Of a stretch of DNA of 64,000 bases, positions 1 through 11,899 are shown one piece after another. The position numbers and the translations under genes were made by a program. Numbering within the stretch: position 1 is the stretch's first letter; each line of letters opens with the position of its first letter. Source of the stretch: Lutraria lutraria (lineage: Eukaryota > Mollusca > Bivalvia > Venerida > Mactridae); assembly GCA_964023205.1 (NCBI GenBank), contig OZ026848.1, forward strand, positions 29,809,912 through 29,873,911, written 5' to 3'. Under the pieces are notes generated by a model. That model worked only from the letters and a program-made list of their open reading frames with translations, had not been told where the DNA came from and ran no database searches.

Positions 1-118
1 TGGAATTTCATGACAATATGACTGATGTCAGTATTACATTTGGTGTTGTTTTTTTCATCCAAACCTCTAATTCAAACATCAAATGAGAAGTATCTTACAA
101 ACAGAGAAACCAAGACAT

Positions 119-430
119 GATCTGTGGTCTAGTGATAACGCGCTGGACTAGTCTTCTAAACCATGGGTCGTGGTTTCAAAACTCGGCTCCGCCTTACGAA
201 ATTCTCAGGAACGCCCTTTTCAGTGTCCCTATCCCCACTGTCGAGCTAAGTATAACTGTGTCTAGAAAATTACAGGATAAAGTTGATCCGTGTATTATTT
301 TTTTATTTATACCGAGCAAATCGGGATACATTGCTCGGTCCTCCTATATCGTATCCTTTCTGTCTGGGGTGGGCCTGAAATGACCGTAGCTATCGAATTG
401 GCCGTTAAACAACAGACAAACAACAGAAAC
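119..430 (+). mobile_element. SINE-A copy (tRNA-derived head)
   Basis: Starts with a tRNA-like head: an A-box-like region (tggtctagtgataacgcg) and a B-box-like region (gtggtttcaaaactcgg). The shared SINE-A body follows and ends in gaccgtagctatcgaattgg and ccgttaaac. Related copies occur at 33.1, 35.4, 36.9, 37.1, 44.4, 53.4 and 54.9 kb. The short reading frame here is not a gene. Confidence 0.7.
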
Positions 431-2078
431 CAAGAAGCACTGTAAAGGTCAATTGAAAGCAATTCTAAATCAAACTATATTGTTAATACAAGGCCTTGGA
501 CATAAACAAAGCACTGCTCTTTAAACATGTTATTTTCTTTATCAGAGAAAACGCTCAGAAAGATTTACAATTCTGGTAGTAAGTTTTTCGACAATAGAAA
601 ATTCTGTCTGCAGAGGTCGAACAAGAATTATTTTTATGCTGACAAAAATAACAAAAAGAATAATAGCCTATATTTTGTCTTCATTAACATTGTCTACTAG
701 TAATCGGCTTTCTTCTTTTCAATTACAGGTAATAAAAACAGTCTGTTGTCTGGCTATTAACCTAAGGTAATAAAAACAGAAAGGTTGTGAAGAGATTCAG
801 AAGGTAATCTTGCCAATAGTCAAATTTCGCACCAAGTTCACACGCAATCCAATTGAGTTATGTTTGCATTAGGGGACAGTAAACATATTATTTTATGATT
901 CAGTCATTACGGTAATGTTCTTCCTGTGCTCGTCTTTTCATTGCCGAGCTTGACATTTTTCTTTTATTATTTCCACGATCAATAAATACTAATTAAATTC
1001 ACCATGGAAACACTTCTGATTAAAAGACATTTACTTTCTTTTTATTGAACACATTGATGAGTATAAAACGAAGCAGGACAGTTTTCTAATAATGAATTGG
1101 TTTTTTTTACGTAGCAAAATATGACAGAAAGAAAATGTGAATATTGTGGTTTCATCTTTACATGACGACAGACTGAGGCAGAATTTTATCATAAATTTTA
1201 TTTTCAACTTCTTCGAGCTCAACTTTATTATAAGAGGCAGTGATACCAACTTTCAACTTCTACCAGAACAACATGAAGCTAAAAGTTCAAATCTATTCTC
1301 AATTTCTATCTCTAAGCTCTAATCACACTTTCCAACTCTTCTCAGCTTTTCTTATTTCGCTATTATCGGCTACAAGTTTAATATCATGTAATTATAAATG
1401 AATTCCGTTTGATTAGATACCGGTTTCTAAACTTTTCATTTCTTTGTCATTTAATTATTAAGGTTTACTATCACTGTATTATACAAGTATGTACTAGTCC
1501 AATACGATGAACACTTTCAAACAAAGAGTAGTAAGAAATTCAAGTTCAAAACTATTCTACTGAGTTAAAGTTCATACAGACAATAAAATTTAATGGGATT
1601 TTTTATGACATAGTAATTTAGCGTAATTTCCGCGTTTATAAATCACTCTTTGTCATTATTGTTATACGAATGTATTTAATCATAAAATTTAAATAATATA
1701 TTTTAGCTTGTTATGTATTCTACAAGTGTATTTAAGTGTTCACAATATACACACAGTAGTAGGTCATATCATATAATTACATAACAGCTTTAACAGTATC
1801 ATGAATGCAACTACAAGTATTAAGGTAAAAACGTCATGTTTTTTTTGTACGCGTTTGTTTTACTTACATATTGCTGTAATATAACAAAAACAAAACAGTC
1901 AAACGTGTCCTAAATGTCACCCTCTATTTAGCAATCACCCGTGTTCATCATTACCACTACTACTACTGCTGCTGCTGCTACGACAAATACTGTTGTGATT
2001 ATCTGTAATACTGATCACGGTATACACGAACTACCTATCTCAAAGGTATATATGCATACATATCTAATGTAGACAGTT
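431..2078. other. No gene seen; AT-rich sequence with a short triplet run
   Basis: AT-rich sequence without a convincing open frame or splice pattern. It contains a short (tac)n/(tgc)n run at 1951-1980. No FMO-like remnant was recognised upstream of FMO1. Confidence 0.5.
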
Positions 2079-2283
2079 TAAGGGCCTGTCACACTACAGC
2101 GTATTAGGCCAACGAGTGCGGAGCGTATTAGATTTTGTCTAATACGCTGGCGAACTCTGGCGAGCGTCCAACACATTAAAAGGAAGCTGTCCTTCAGACG
2201 CACACATACCGTTTGCCGAACGCGTTTAACGAATACATGTACAAAACCTTGATACGCCCCATCGAAATCATTATAGTGTGACA
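2079..2283. mobile_element. Small TIR element upstream of FMO1
   Basis: The sequence runs from gggcctgtcacactacagcg to attatagtgtgac. The ends form a short inverted repeat (GTCACACTA / TAGTGTGAC). It contains a perfect 10-bp hairpin, GCGTATTAGA at 2123-2132 pairing with 2138-2147 across a 5-nt loop. About 205 bp with no coding capacity. Its right 30 bp correspond to the box shared by all three FMO upstream regions. Confidence 0.45.
2247..2276 (+). promoter_or_regulatory. Conserved 30-bp box upstream of FMO1
   Basis: A block starting ccttgatacgcccc and ending attatag is nearly identical upstream of all three FMO genes (here, 7228-7257 and 14497-14526), while neighbouring upstream sequence has diverged. 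It lies about 200 bp before the FMO1 start codon. It could be a retained control element or simply the end of an ancestral TIR element copied with each gene. Confidence 0.35.
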
Positions 2284-2289
2284 TTAAGT

Positions 2290-2450
2290 GAATAACTCAC
2301 AGAACAATCACAGCGAACAAGAGCATATGAGATCCGGAGTTGTATATACCCTATAAGTATCCTCTTAGCATATCAATATATGCATAAGTAAAAAAAACTT
2401 GCAGTCCATCAATCACAGCGCACAAGAACATTTGAGATCAGGAGTTCAGT
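2290..2450 (+). repeat. Direct duplication in the FMO1 promoter region
   Basis: Two related copies occur about 107 bp apart. The first is at 2296-2341 (acaatcacagcgaacaag, then gagatccggagtt). The second is at 2408-2448 (tcaatcacagcgcacaag, then gagatcaggagtt). FMO3 has only one copy (from about 14560) and FMO2 has lost most of it. FMO1 thus has a doubled proximal upstream region. Confidence 0.55.
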
Positions 2451-2477
2451 TTGTGGTAAAAAAATTGTTGAAAAAAA

Positions 2478-5400
2478 ATGGGGGATAAAAGAATTTGTAT
2501 CATAGGAGCAGGTCCGTCAGGCATGGCGACATTGTTTCATTTTGCCAAGTTGGACAACATGCCTGATGTTGTGTGCTTTGAAAAGCAAAGCACATGGGGA
2601 GGTTTGTGGAATACATCTTGGAATACTGGTGAGTCAAATATATATTAATCTACATATACAATACTCATGTATTGTTACAATTTAACCGAACAAAATGAAC
2701 AAAACGACAACGGTACAATGCATCTACTAGTTGGACAAAAATCCATAGGGCACATGGTTTAATAAATTCGTAAATTTAAAAAGAGTTGTCCGTAAGACAG
2801 CATGCTCGACTATTCTCAGTGATTTATAATTAACAAACTGTTGTCTATAGGACAATACGAATATATATGTAGTATCCAAGAGTTTAAAAGATCTGTCTGT
2901 AAAAAGTTGGGGCCAATTTTAACAAGGGGTCACAATTAAAAGGATTTTGGTACAGATCTTTGCAATGCTTCATATCATATACTTAAAAGCTTTATGCTTT
3001 GTGGTTTCAGAGAAGATGTTTAAAGTTTTTCACTTCATAAAAAATAAATATAAGATAAAGTGATTCCCAGGGCGGAGTCAGTTTTCCCCCAGGGGCATGC
3101 ATAATTTGAAGAAATTTGGTAAAGGTCACCAGAAAATGTTACTTGTCAAATATCTATGCTCTGTGTCTTGTTATTTCAGAGGAGAAGATCTTCAAAGTGT
3201 TTCCTATATAAGCACATGTAAATTCAAGTGCAAATTTTGACACGGAGGTCATTATTTGAAGAGATTTGATAGAGGCCCACCATGAAATGCTACATGCCAA
3301 ACATCTTAGCTCTGTGCCTTCTTAATTATTTTAATAAGACTTTTAAGGTTTTTACCTTTGGGTGCCATAGCAACCACAGTTCTGCATGGATTAACTAGAT
3401 TTGAAACAGTCTTGAAGCCCATCCAAGGCGACTGCTGTAAAGTTTCAAAACATTTGCTCCAAAAGTACATGTATCAGATAGTACAGATTAATATTCCTAT
3501 TTACTGGCTTTCATTATCAGGTGTTGATGAACATGGCGAACCCAATCATGCCGGTATGTACAGCTATCTATGGACAAATGGTCCCAAAGAAGTGTTCGAG
3601 CTACCAGACTATACTCACGCCGAACATTTTGGAAAGCCGACACCTTCATTTGCTTCTCGTCTCGCTCTTAGAGACTATTTAGAGGGTAAGATTAGGAATG
3701 AAATAACTAAAAAAGTAAAGCACTTACTTATCAAGTGCGATGAAATACGCTGAAAATACAGATGTGTAAATTGAATACATGTACAAATGATGTGTTAAAA
3801 CAGATACAATATTCATTGCGTCTATTTTGAAATTTGCCTCTTAGAATTACCATTGGACAATACGTCCTGAAATACTTCTAAAAGCAGAATGTGTATACAA
3901 TGTACATGTTTATGCACACTTTGATGAAATCGACACCATAATTGAAACCATTAATTTGACTAGGTTAGTACACACTTGACCAAAATAACTTCACAACAAA
4001 ACATTACTGTTGTGCAATAAAACATAGACAACATGCAAGAAGAAATGCATGTCTTAACATTATTCTATTTTGTCATATTTTCCAGGTCGATGGACACGGA
4101 AAACTGGAAACATTGATTTGAAGGCTTTCATAAAGTTCAGTACAGTTGTCCGATGGGTAAAGTACGATGATAACAAACATAGCTATACTGTCATTGTTGA
4201 AAATCTGAAAACAAGAGAAACTCGTGAAGAAATATTTACACATATCATTGTAGCTGTCGGTATCTTCAGCACACCGTTCCTGCCAGATGTCCCTGGAATG
4301 AACGACTTTAAAGGTCGGGTGATCCATTCCCATGATTTTAGGGACGCCGAACAGTTCAAGGGACAGAAAGTTCTCGTTATTGGCGCTGGTTATTCTGGCG
4401 AAGATGTAGCTCTTCAGTTGATCAAGTTTCGGGCTAAGAACATACACTTAAGTTACAAAACAGTTCCGAAGAGCGCCACGTGTATCATGCCAAAGGAGAT
4501 CGAAGAGAAACCATTGGTTGTCAGAATGGATGCAAATAAAGCATATTTTACTGATGGTACAGAAGCAGAGGTGGATTCGGTAATTCTATGCACTGGATAC
4601 AAAAATCACTTCCCCTTCCTGGAAAATCGGTTTAGAATCACGGAGAAAACGAGCCTATATCCCGCCGATCTATACATGGGTACTTTGTTCTACAAAGAAG
4701 GAAATAACAGTCTCTTCTATATTGGTGTACAAAATCAATTTTACACATTCCCCTACTTTGAGGCAGAGGCCATCTGGACTTGCAGGTAAGTGAAAATGTG
4801 TACATTAAAACATCGTTATCATTACATCAATATTAAGAGAACATGCTTTCGGCCATGTATTGAACAATTAAAAAGACGAAAACACTTGTGTCTTGATTAA
4901 TGACTTATTTCAAAATGATCCGACCTAGGTAAGTGTCGTCATCAGAGCATTATTTCACGTAAGCAATTAGTTTCACACGAAACAAGAACACTTTAACTTT
5001 CAGCATTTCTTGTCAGACTTTAAATCATTTGGTGATTATCAAATACTATCCAGGTGACATTTTGAGACGCTCTACATTTTATTTTTATACACATATAATT
5101 TTTATCAGCTTTGCTGTGCTTCCTGAAAAAAGAAATCAACAGTACAACTGATAAAATGTATCAAAATAATTCTATTGGAAAACATAGCCGTTAAGCATTT
5201 ATTTACTGGTTACCACAGGTTGCACCAGCCATATCCCGTAAAGTATTTGAAGTCATTTTATGCTTTGATCTTTGTTGTACATTGTCTAATAAGTCTATTG
5301 AGTACATTGTTAACTTAAAGTTCAACTTGAGGTTTTGAGTTGCTATCTATCATAAGTGCAAGAATTTTTTTTGCCGCGGTATATTAGAACAGAAATCACC

Positions 5401-5858
5401 TTGGAATTAAAAGGGTCTATCTGCCTCTATAAAACTTGTCAGATAGTCTCTTTTAATCCTAAGGTGAGGTATAAATACTTGATATTATTTATCTCGCCCT
5501 TTGTTCCAGATTTATCATGCGAACCATACCAGGTGAACCGAAATCACAGAGAGAAATGGACGAGGATAGTAAGTTATGGCTAAAGAGAGCTGAAGCCATT
5601 GCTTCTGACAGCGACGTTGTTAACTTTCAAACAGCTCACATCGAAACATTGGTGGAACAATCAGGATATGATCTACACCTGACGAAAATACAACCCTTAC
5701 TGCTTGAATGGATTAGAATAAGGAAAGAGACACTCGGACTAGCAAACTACCGGGACCATTTGTACACAAGCTCTTACACCGGGGAGGCGGGACTTAAACA
5801 AACGCCTTTTATGGAAAATTTTGACGACAGTCTCGAAGCCTTCTTGAGCGTCAAATAA
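2478..5858 (+). CDS. FMO1: flavin-containing monooxygenase, trimethylamine-monooxygenase-like (4 exons)
   Basis: Predicted to use FAD, NADPH and O2 to oxygenate a soft nucleophile (N or S) on a small molecule. Exons are 2478-2628, 3521-3685, 4086-4785 and 5510-5858, all with GT-AG introns (892, 400 and 724 nt), joining in frame to 454 residues. FAD motif GAGPSG is at residues 10-15, followed by [11 protein letters not shown] at 34-44. The FMO signature FxGxxxHxxxF is at 180-190 ([11 protein letters not shown]). The NADPH motif is GAGYSG at 205-210 and CTGY is at 274-277. Asn70 sits in a TNGPK loop. The length and the DEHGEP, NGPKE, EHFGK and YRDHxYTS blocks resemble bacterial Tmm. No signal peptide or C-terminal membrane anchor is seen, so it is probably cytosolic. 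The start follows an A-rich leader (aaaATGG) and places the FAD motif at the usual N-terminal position. The substrate is not shown by the sequence. Confidence 0.9.
2900..3370. repeat. Dispersed repeat in FMO1 intron 1
   Basis: Degenerate repeat units with phrases such as tttgtggtttcagagaaga and ggtgccatagcaaccacagt. Related units are in FMO3 intron 1 (about 15400-15700). Sequences of this style are, to my knowledge, frequent in bivalve genomes. They explain why intron lengths differ between FMO copies. Confidence 0.5.
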
Positions 5859-6049
5859 ATCCAAACACGGTCAATATGACTTGAAAATGTGATGCAATAA
5901 TGGTTGACAATGCATTATATTTGTATTCAGATACCATTATAATGAAATGTATGCATATTTTGTATTTACATAGCCACAAATGCTACTATAATATACTGTA
6001 TGCATTGAAGATTCGTTCTTTTGTATGTTTATTATAATACGCAACAATG

Positions 6050-6915
6050 TAAACAGGAGGGCCAAGATAGCCCTATATAGCACTCACATGGCAATAAATA
6101 TTTACTCCTTAAAACATTGTTTTGATCAAGTGTCACGAGGTCTGCTGATATCAAGGGTTTCCTATGATTTGACCTGGTGACCCAGTGGCTGACTCCAAAT
6201 AATCCATGTTTAAACTTAACCTACATATCAATAAGACAAACATTCTGACAAGGTTTTGGTAAAGATACAATCAAAATTTGACATGTACAGTGTCAATAAG
6301 GTTTTCTTAGAATTTGACCTCGTGACCTAGTTTTTGATCCCAGGTGACCCATTTTTTATCTTGAATTTAATATCATTAAGACAAATATCCAATCAAAACT
6401 GACGTCTACAGTGTTAACAAGGTAATCATAAGATTTTATCTGGTGTCCTAGTTATTGATCCCAGATGACCCATCTCGTACTAGACCTATATACCATTAGA
6501 ACAAATAATTTGACAATATTGTTTAAGACCCAATTATAACTGTGAAATTTAGAGTGTTAACATAATTTTTCATAATTTGACATAGTGACCTAGTTATTGA
6601 CTCCAGGTGACCCATATGTGTACATGACCTTTGTATCATTTAAACATACAATTCGAGAAAGTTTGGTGAATATCCAATTATAACTGTGAAATGTGGAGTG
6701 TTAACATGTTTTTCAAAAGGTTTGACCTAGCGACCTAGTTGTTGACCCCAGATGACCCGTGTTCTAATCGTCCAAGACATTATGAAGACAATCATTCTGA
6801 CAAGGTTTCATGACGAAGCCACCAAAACAGTAAATTCTAGAGTATCACAATGTTTTCAAGCAATTTGCCCTAGTGACCTAGTTTTTGACCGCAGATGACC
6901 CATTATCAAACACAA
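6050..6915 (+). repeat. Degenerate tandem-like repeat, roughly 120-150-bp units, downstream of FMO1
   Basis: Begins aggagggccaagatagccc. It then repeats 'gacctagtgacctagtt..tgaccccagatgaccca' about six times with divergence (for example near 6170, 6320, 6450, 6590, 6725 and 6870). Two units also share 'atcattaagacaaa' type blocks. No coding potential. It separates FMO1 from FMO2 and is absent at the same place after FMO2 and FMO3. Confidence 0.6.
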
Positions 6916-7029
6916 ACTATAAATTACACAAAATAATGATTTAGATATTGTCAACAAGTGCTGGACTGGCGTAAATTAATCATTTACATAAGTCCTAACA
7001 CGACGCTCATTTTAAATGACTATTATATT

Positions 7030-7200
7030 TGAAAGCTGAACTTCCATAGCCGTCACGCGCTCGACGCGCCTTAATTTTTGTGGATGTTCTACGTCTGTCG
7101 TACTTCCGCCATGCAAATGTTAAACTGGTATCCGTTCCATGTTGCAGTGCAAAGTTCAGTTCTCATGAGTACTTTCAGTACTCTGATTTCATATCATAAT
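7030..7200 (-). mobile_element. R3 retroposon-like copy upstream of FMO2
   Basis: Related to dispersed copies at 28.5, 31.1, 45.2 and 62.5 kb. The shared order of blocks is agctgaacttccatag, gtcac.cgctcgacg, tctacgtc, gttccatgttgcagtgcaaa and gagtactttcagtactctga. The strand is set by the A-tract that follows the opposite end in other copies. It lies between the FMO1 3' flank homology and the FMO2 promoter box. Confidence 0.55.
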
Positions 7201-7227
7201 TCTAAAAGTCTCACTTAAATAAGAAGT

Positions 7228-7257
7228 CCTTGATACGCCCCAGCGAAATTATTATAG
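7228..7257 (+). promoter_or_regulatory. Conserved 30-bp box upstream of FMO2
   Basis: Counterpart of the box at 2247-2276 with few changes, here only about 55 bp before the start codon because the intervening repeat found in the other copies is missing. Confidence 0.35.
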
Positions 7258-7310
7258 CGTGACTTCAGGTTAACAAGAATATTCAATGTTGTTAGAAATT
7301 GTTGAATATA

Positions 7311-10300
7311 ATGGGGGATAAACGGATTTGTATCATAGGCGCGGGTCCGTCAGGCATGGCGACATTGTTTCATTTTGCCAAGTTGGACGACATGCCTGAT
7401 GTTGTGTGTTTTGAAAAGCAAAGCACTTGGGGAGGTTTGTGGAATATATCTTGGAATACTGGTGAGTGATACGTATATTAATTATCATTTACCTCCACGA
7501 ATACAATTCTCATTTCACCGTTTAATGCCAATCCCACGATGCAAGACATCTACTAGTTGGACAAATAATCCACAGACACTTGTTAAGTCAAACATAACGG
7601 TCGCTCATACCACTGTCAATGCATATAGAAGAGTAAAAATAACCAGGTCGAAAACGAAAGTAGAGACTATTTTCAAATACTGGACTTAAGTTACAATTTC
7701 TGTTTTCTATGCTCACTCTTTTTTCTATTCTTTCGACACCAAAACATGCGTATACAAGACTTTTGTAAGTGTGGATTTCGAAGATTTCCGATTTATTAGT
7801 AACGGGGTCCGCGCTGCATTCGAGATATGCTATTTTTAGACATTTTAACTCGCTTCCGCCACGTAAATTGTCATTCTCTATGCAGAGTTGTCGTTCCTTT
7901 CCAATCCACACACACTTCAGTTGGGTGCCAAAATCAAATTTCAGTTTTGGACAATCTTTTGTGTAAAATGTTGAATTCGAAGTATTGTGCGTCTTGATAA
8001 GTGTTTTATTTTATTATTTGTTCTACGTGATTCATAATGCGGCAGTTCTACCCTGAGCGCTAATACATTGAGCAGCTTTTTAAGGGGCATACCCTACAAC
8101 ATGGTGCATCTAGAATCAAGGCAAAATGATGATACATTAGAAGCTTGTAAAGAAAAAAGCCGACGAAGAATGGTTCAGCTAAAAAATCATTCAATTAAAA
8201 ATAAAATCACAAAAAATATTAGTTTCCATAAAAGATCGGAAACTCTTTGGAATTTGTTGTACAATTTTTGGGTGGAAGTGATTTATTATTCATAGCTATG
8301 ATTTTTGCGGCTAGTACCTAAACTAGTCATTTTATTACCCAAGTTCTTCTTGCAATTATCCATTATATATTGTTTTACATATACATCTAACACATTTTTA
8401 CACTTTCTCAGAATGTTTGTCAGTTGTAGGGTATGCCCCTTTAAAACGTAAGATTTTCCATTTCCATTCCGAACAGTCAACACAATATTGTGTCCTGCGA
8501 TAACAGCTAGTTATGGGTTTTCCGAGTACGTACATGTAAAGATAATGACCAGGATTGACGTAATGGATGTTTTATTTGGTCAGTCGAGAAGTTCATTCCC
8601 GTTTTCAGGCCACCCCGAGTGACTGCGTCGTACGGTTTTACCATCAAAATTGTCCACCAATAAGACACTATCTACTCACGTGCGTACTCGGAAAACCCAA
8701 AGCGAACTAACTGCATTTCGATATTTTTACACAAATGCCTGTATTCTTCATACTTTTGGAAAAAAATACCTTATTGACAAACAATATGAGTGCTCACCAC
8801 GAGGACGGAAATTCCTGACAACATTTTTGACGAAGGATAAATTAAACTCGTTATGAGTTAAACGGGCGTGTATTTACTGTCTAACTGATGATGCCTTTCA
8901 TTTTCAGGTGTTGATGAATATGGCGAACCTAATCATGCCAGTATGTACAGACATCTATGGTCAAATGGTAACAAAGAGTCAGTGGAACTACCAGACTATA
9001 CTTACGCCGAACATTTTGGAAAGCCAACCCCTTCATTTGCCCCTCGTCTCGCTCTTAGAGACTATTTAGAAGGTACGATCATTATTTGGAATGGAATTAC
9101 ATCACATGTTTCCTAACAAAAACAGTAAAGCACTTATCTCGTGCGATGAAATACGCTGAACGCATAAATTAACAAATGAAATACAAAAATTAATGTACAT
9201 GTACAATTGATGTGTTAAAATTGATACAATATTCATTGCGTCAATTTTTAGATTTACTTCTTAGAATTACCTTTATTGGACCATAAGTTCTAAAATACTT
9301 TTAATAAATTACGCAGAATGTGTATACAATGTACATGTTTATGTACACCATGATGAAATCGACACTATAATTGAAACCATTAATTTGACTAGGTCAGTAC
9401 ACACTTGACCAAAATAACTTCATAACAAAACATTACTGTTATGTAATAAAACACAGACAAACATTCAAATAGAAATGCATGTCTTAGCATTTATCTATTG
9501 TGTAAATTTTTCAGGTCGGTGGACACGGAAAACAACTGGAAACATTGATTTGAAAACTTTCATAAAGTTCAGTACAGTTGTCCGATGGGTAAAATACAAT
9601 GATAACAAACATAACTACACTGTCGTTGTTGAAAATCTGGAGACAAGAGAAACTCGTGAAGAAATATTTACACATATCATTGTAGCTGTCGGTATCTTCA
9701 GCACACCGTTCCTGCCAGATGTCCCTGGAATGAACGACTTTAATGGTCGGGTGATCCATTCCCATGATTTTAGGGATGCAAGAGAGTTTAAGGAACAGAC
9801 AGTTCTCATCATTGGCGCTAGTTATTCTGGTGAAGATGTAGCTCTTCAGTTGATCAAGTTTCGGGCTAAGAACATATACCTAAGTTATAAAACAGTTCCG
9901 AAGAGCGCCACGTGTATCATGCCAAAGGAGATCGAAGAGAAACCATTGGTTGTCCGAATGGATGCAAATAAAGCATATTTTACTGATGGTACAGAAGCAG
10001 AGATAGATTCGGTAATTCTATGCACTGGATACAAAAATCACTTCCCCTTCCTGGAAAATCGGTTTAGAATAACGGAGAAAACGAGCCTATATCCCGCCGA
10101 TCTATACATGGGTACTTTGTTCTACAAAGAAGGCAATAATAGTCTCTTCTATATTGGTGTACAAAATCAATTTTACACATTCACCTACTTTGAGGCAGCC
10201 GCCATCTGGACTTGCAGGTAGTTGTAAATTTGTACCTTAAAACATCGTTATCATTACGTTGATACCTAGAGAATACGTTTTCAGACGCATATTGAACCAT

Positions 10301-11451
10301 TGAATAGACGAAAACACTAGGGTCCTGATTAATGACTTATTTTGTCGTACCTACATAAATGCCACCAGATAATGCATTTTACGTAAGAAATTTGTTTCAT
10401 TTATGCAAATAAACCATTGAACGCACATTAAGAAAACTTTAACTTTCAGCTTCATATATTTTAAATAATTCGATGATTACCAAATATTATCTAGGAGACC
10501 TTTTATAAAATCCTCATTGTATTCTTGTCCATGCTTTGTTTTTATTAGCTTTGCTGTGGTTCGTGAGAAAAATACATTTAAACAGAACTACTGATAAAAA
10601 ATAATTCTAATGGAAACCATAACCGTGAAGCACACATTTACTCGTTACCACGAGTTGCGTCAGCCTTTCCCGTAAAGTATCTTAAGTAATATAATTATGT
10701 TTTGATCTTTATTGTACATTGTCTAACAAGTCTATTGAGTACATTGTTATCTTCAACTTGAGGTTTTGATATATCATGATAATTGTAAGAAATATTTTGC
10801 CGCGGTTTTCTCAGAACAGAAATCACCTTAGAGCCATATCCCATAAAGTATTTGAAGTAATTTTATATTTTGATCCTTCTTGTACATTGTTTAATATGAC
10901 TATTAGGTGCAGTGTTATGTTTAACTTGAGTTTTTTTGTGATACTTATAAGAACTATTCTGCCGCCGTATATTAGACCATAAATAATATTATAATCGTCA
11001 CCTTAGAATTAAATGGGCCTATCTGCCGCTATAATGTTTGTCAGATAATCCCTTTTAATGCTAAGGTGATGAATATTTTTTTGGATATAATTTATGTTCC
11101 AGATATATTATGGGATCCATACCAGGAGAACCAAAATCACAGAAAGAAATGGACGACGATAGTAAGTTATGGCTTAAGAGAGTGGAAGCCATTGATACTG
11201 AGAGCGACGTCGCTCACTTTCAAACAACTCACATTGATACATTAGTAGAACAATCGGGATATGATCTACAACTGACGAAGTCGCAACCTTTACTGCTTGA
11301 ATGGATTAAAATAAGGAAGGAGACACTTGGGCTTGCAAACTACCGGGACCATTTGTACACAAGCTCTTACACCGGGCAGGTGGGACTTAAACAAACGCCT
11401 TTTATGGAGAATTTTGACGACAGTCTGGAAGCCTTCTTAAGCGCAAAGTAA
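7311..11451 (+). CDS. FMO2: second tandem copy, trimethylamine-monooxygenase-like (4 exons)
   Basis: Exons are 7311-7461, 8908-9072, 9515-10217 and 11103-11451, with the same splice phases as FMO1. They join to 455 residues without stop or frameshift. Exon 3 carries one extra codon, an added Thr after WTRKT near residue 112, so later numbering is shifted by one. The FAD motif GAGPSG is intact. The NADPH motif reads GASYSG, as in bacterial Tmm (GASYSAED) as I recall it, whereas FMO1 has GAGYSG. The active-site loop reads SNGNK where FMO1 has TNGPK; the Asn is kept and Pro becomes Asn. Intron 1 (1446 nt) is the longest of the three copies because two TIR elements sit in it. The protein is roughly 90% identical to FMO1 by eye. 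Function as for FMO1; specificity may differ. Confidence 0.9.
8076..8446. mobile_element. TIR element (about 370 bp) in FMO2 intron 1
   Basis: Its left end, tttttaaggggcataccc (from 8076), is the near-perfect inverted partner of gggtatgcccctttaaaac near 8430-8446; the inverted match continues inward through tacaac/gttgta. The TTAA at both ends would fit a piggyBac-like TTAA target site, but that is inference. It has no transposase frame. It is absent from intron 1 of FMO1 and FMO3. Confidence 0.7.
8503..8713. mobile_element. Second TIR element (about 210 bp) in FMO2 intron 1
   Basis: The left end contains agctagttatgggttttccg, then agtacgtac. The right end contains gcgtactcggaaaaccca, then gcgaactaactg. 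The two ends are imperfect inverted repeats of about 35 bp. Non-coding, and only 56 bp after the previous TIR element. Confidence 0.6.
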
Positions 11452-11549
11452 TTTACGGTCAATATGATCTTGAAAACTAGACGCACTTGAAGACTAATAA
11501 TGGATTTGTATTTAGAACCCATATAATGAAATATATGTATATTTTGTAT

Positions 11550-11800
11550 TAACATGGAAACAAGAGTGCCAGGTCTCAAGGTACGCCCGTCAAAATTCAT
11601 TTTTCAAAGCGTCAAAGGGCATAACTCTGACGTGCCTGTGCCGATTGGGCTGGTTATCGAACTTGACCGAGATCTCATGGCCATAAACATTTCAATCATG
11701 TTTGGTGAGGATCTGAATGAAACTGTTTGAATTATAGAGCGGACACCGTTGTGGACCCCAGAGTGTTCCCATAATACGACCATTTTTTCAAACGGGCGTA
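11550..11800 (+). repeat. Dispersed repeat in the FMO2 3' flank
   Basis: A block beginning acaagagtgccaggtctcaa and ending about caaacgggcgta, with no counterpart after FMO1 or FMO3. It separates the FMO2 stop codon from shared 3' flank sequence (around tttggatattgtcaacaag at 11910), so it inserted after duplication. Phrases like 'aagggcataactctgacgtg' suggest a common mollusc repeat (inference). Confidence 0.45.
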
Positions 11801-11899
11801 TAAAATGCTTATTTTAATAAACTGTACGTAACTAAGATTCGTTCTGTTTGTATACTTATAATAATACTTTCGTAATAATGTAAATATACAAATGACACA

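Noticed and set aside
4073..4447. Minus-strand open frame across FMO1 exon 3, with equivalents at 9511-9765 and 16529-16789
   Set aside because: Antisense shadow of conserved FMO coding sequence; no start context or splice sites.
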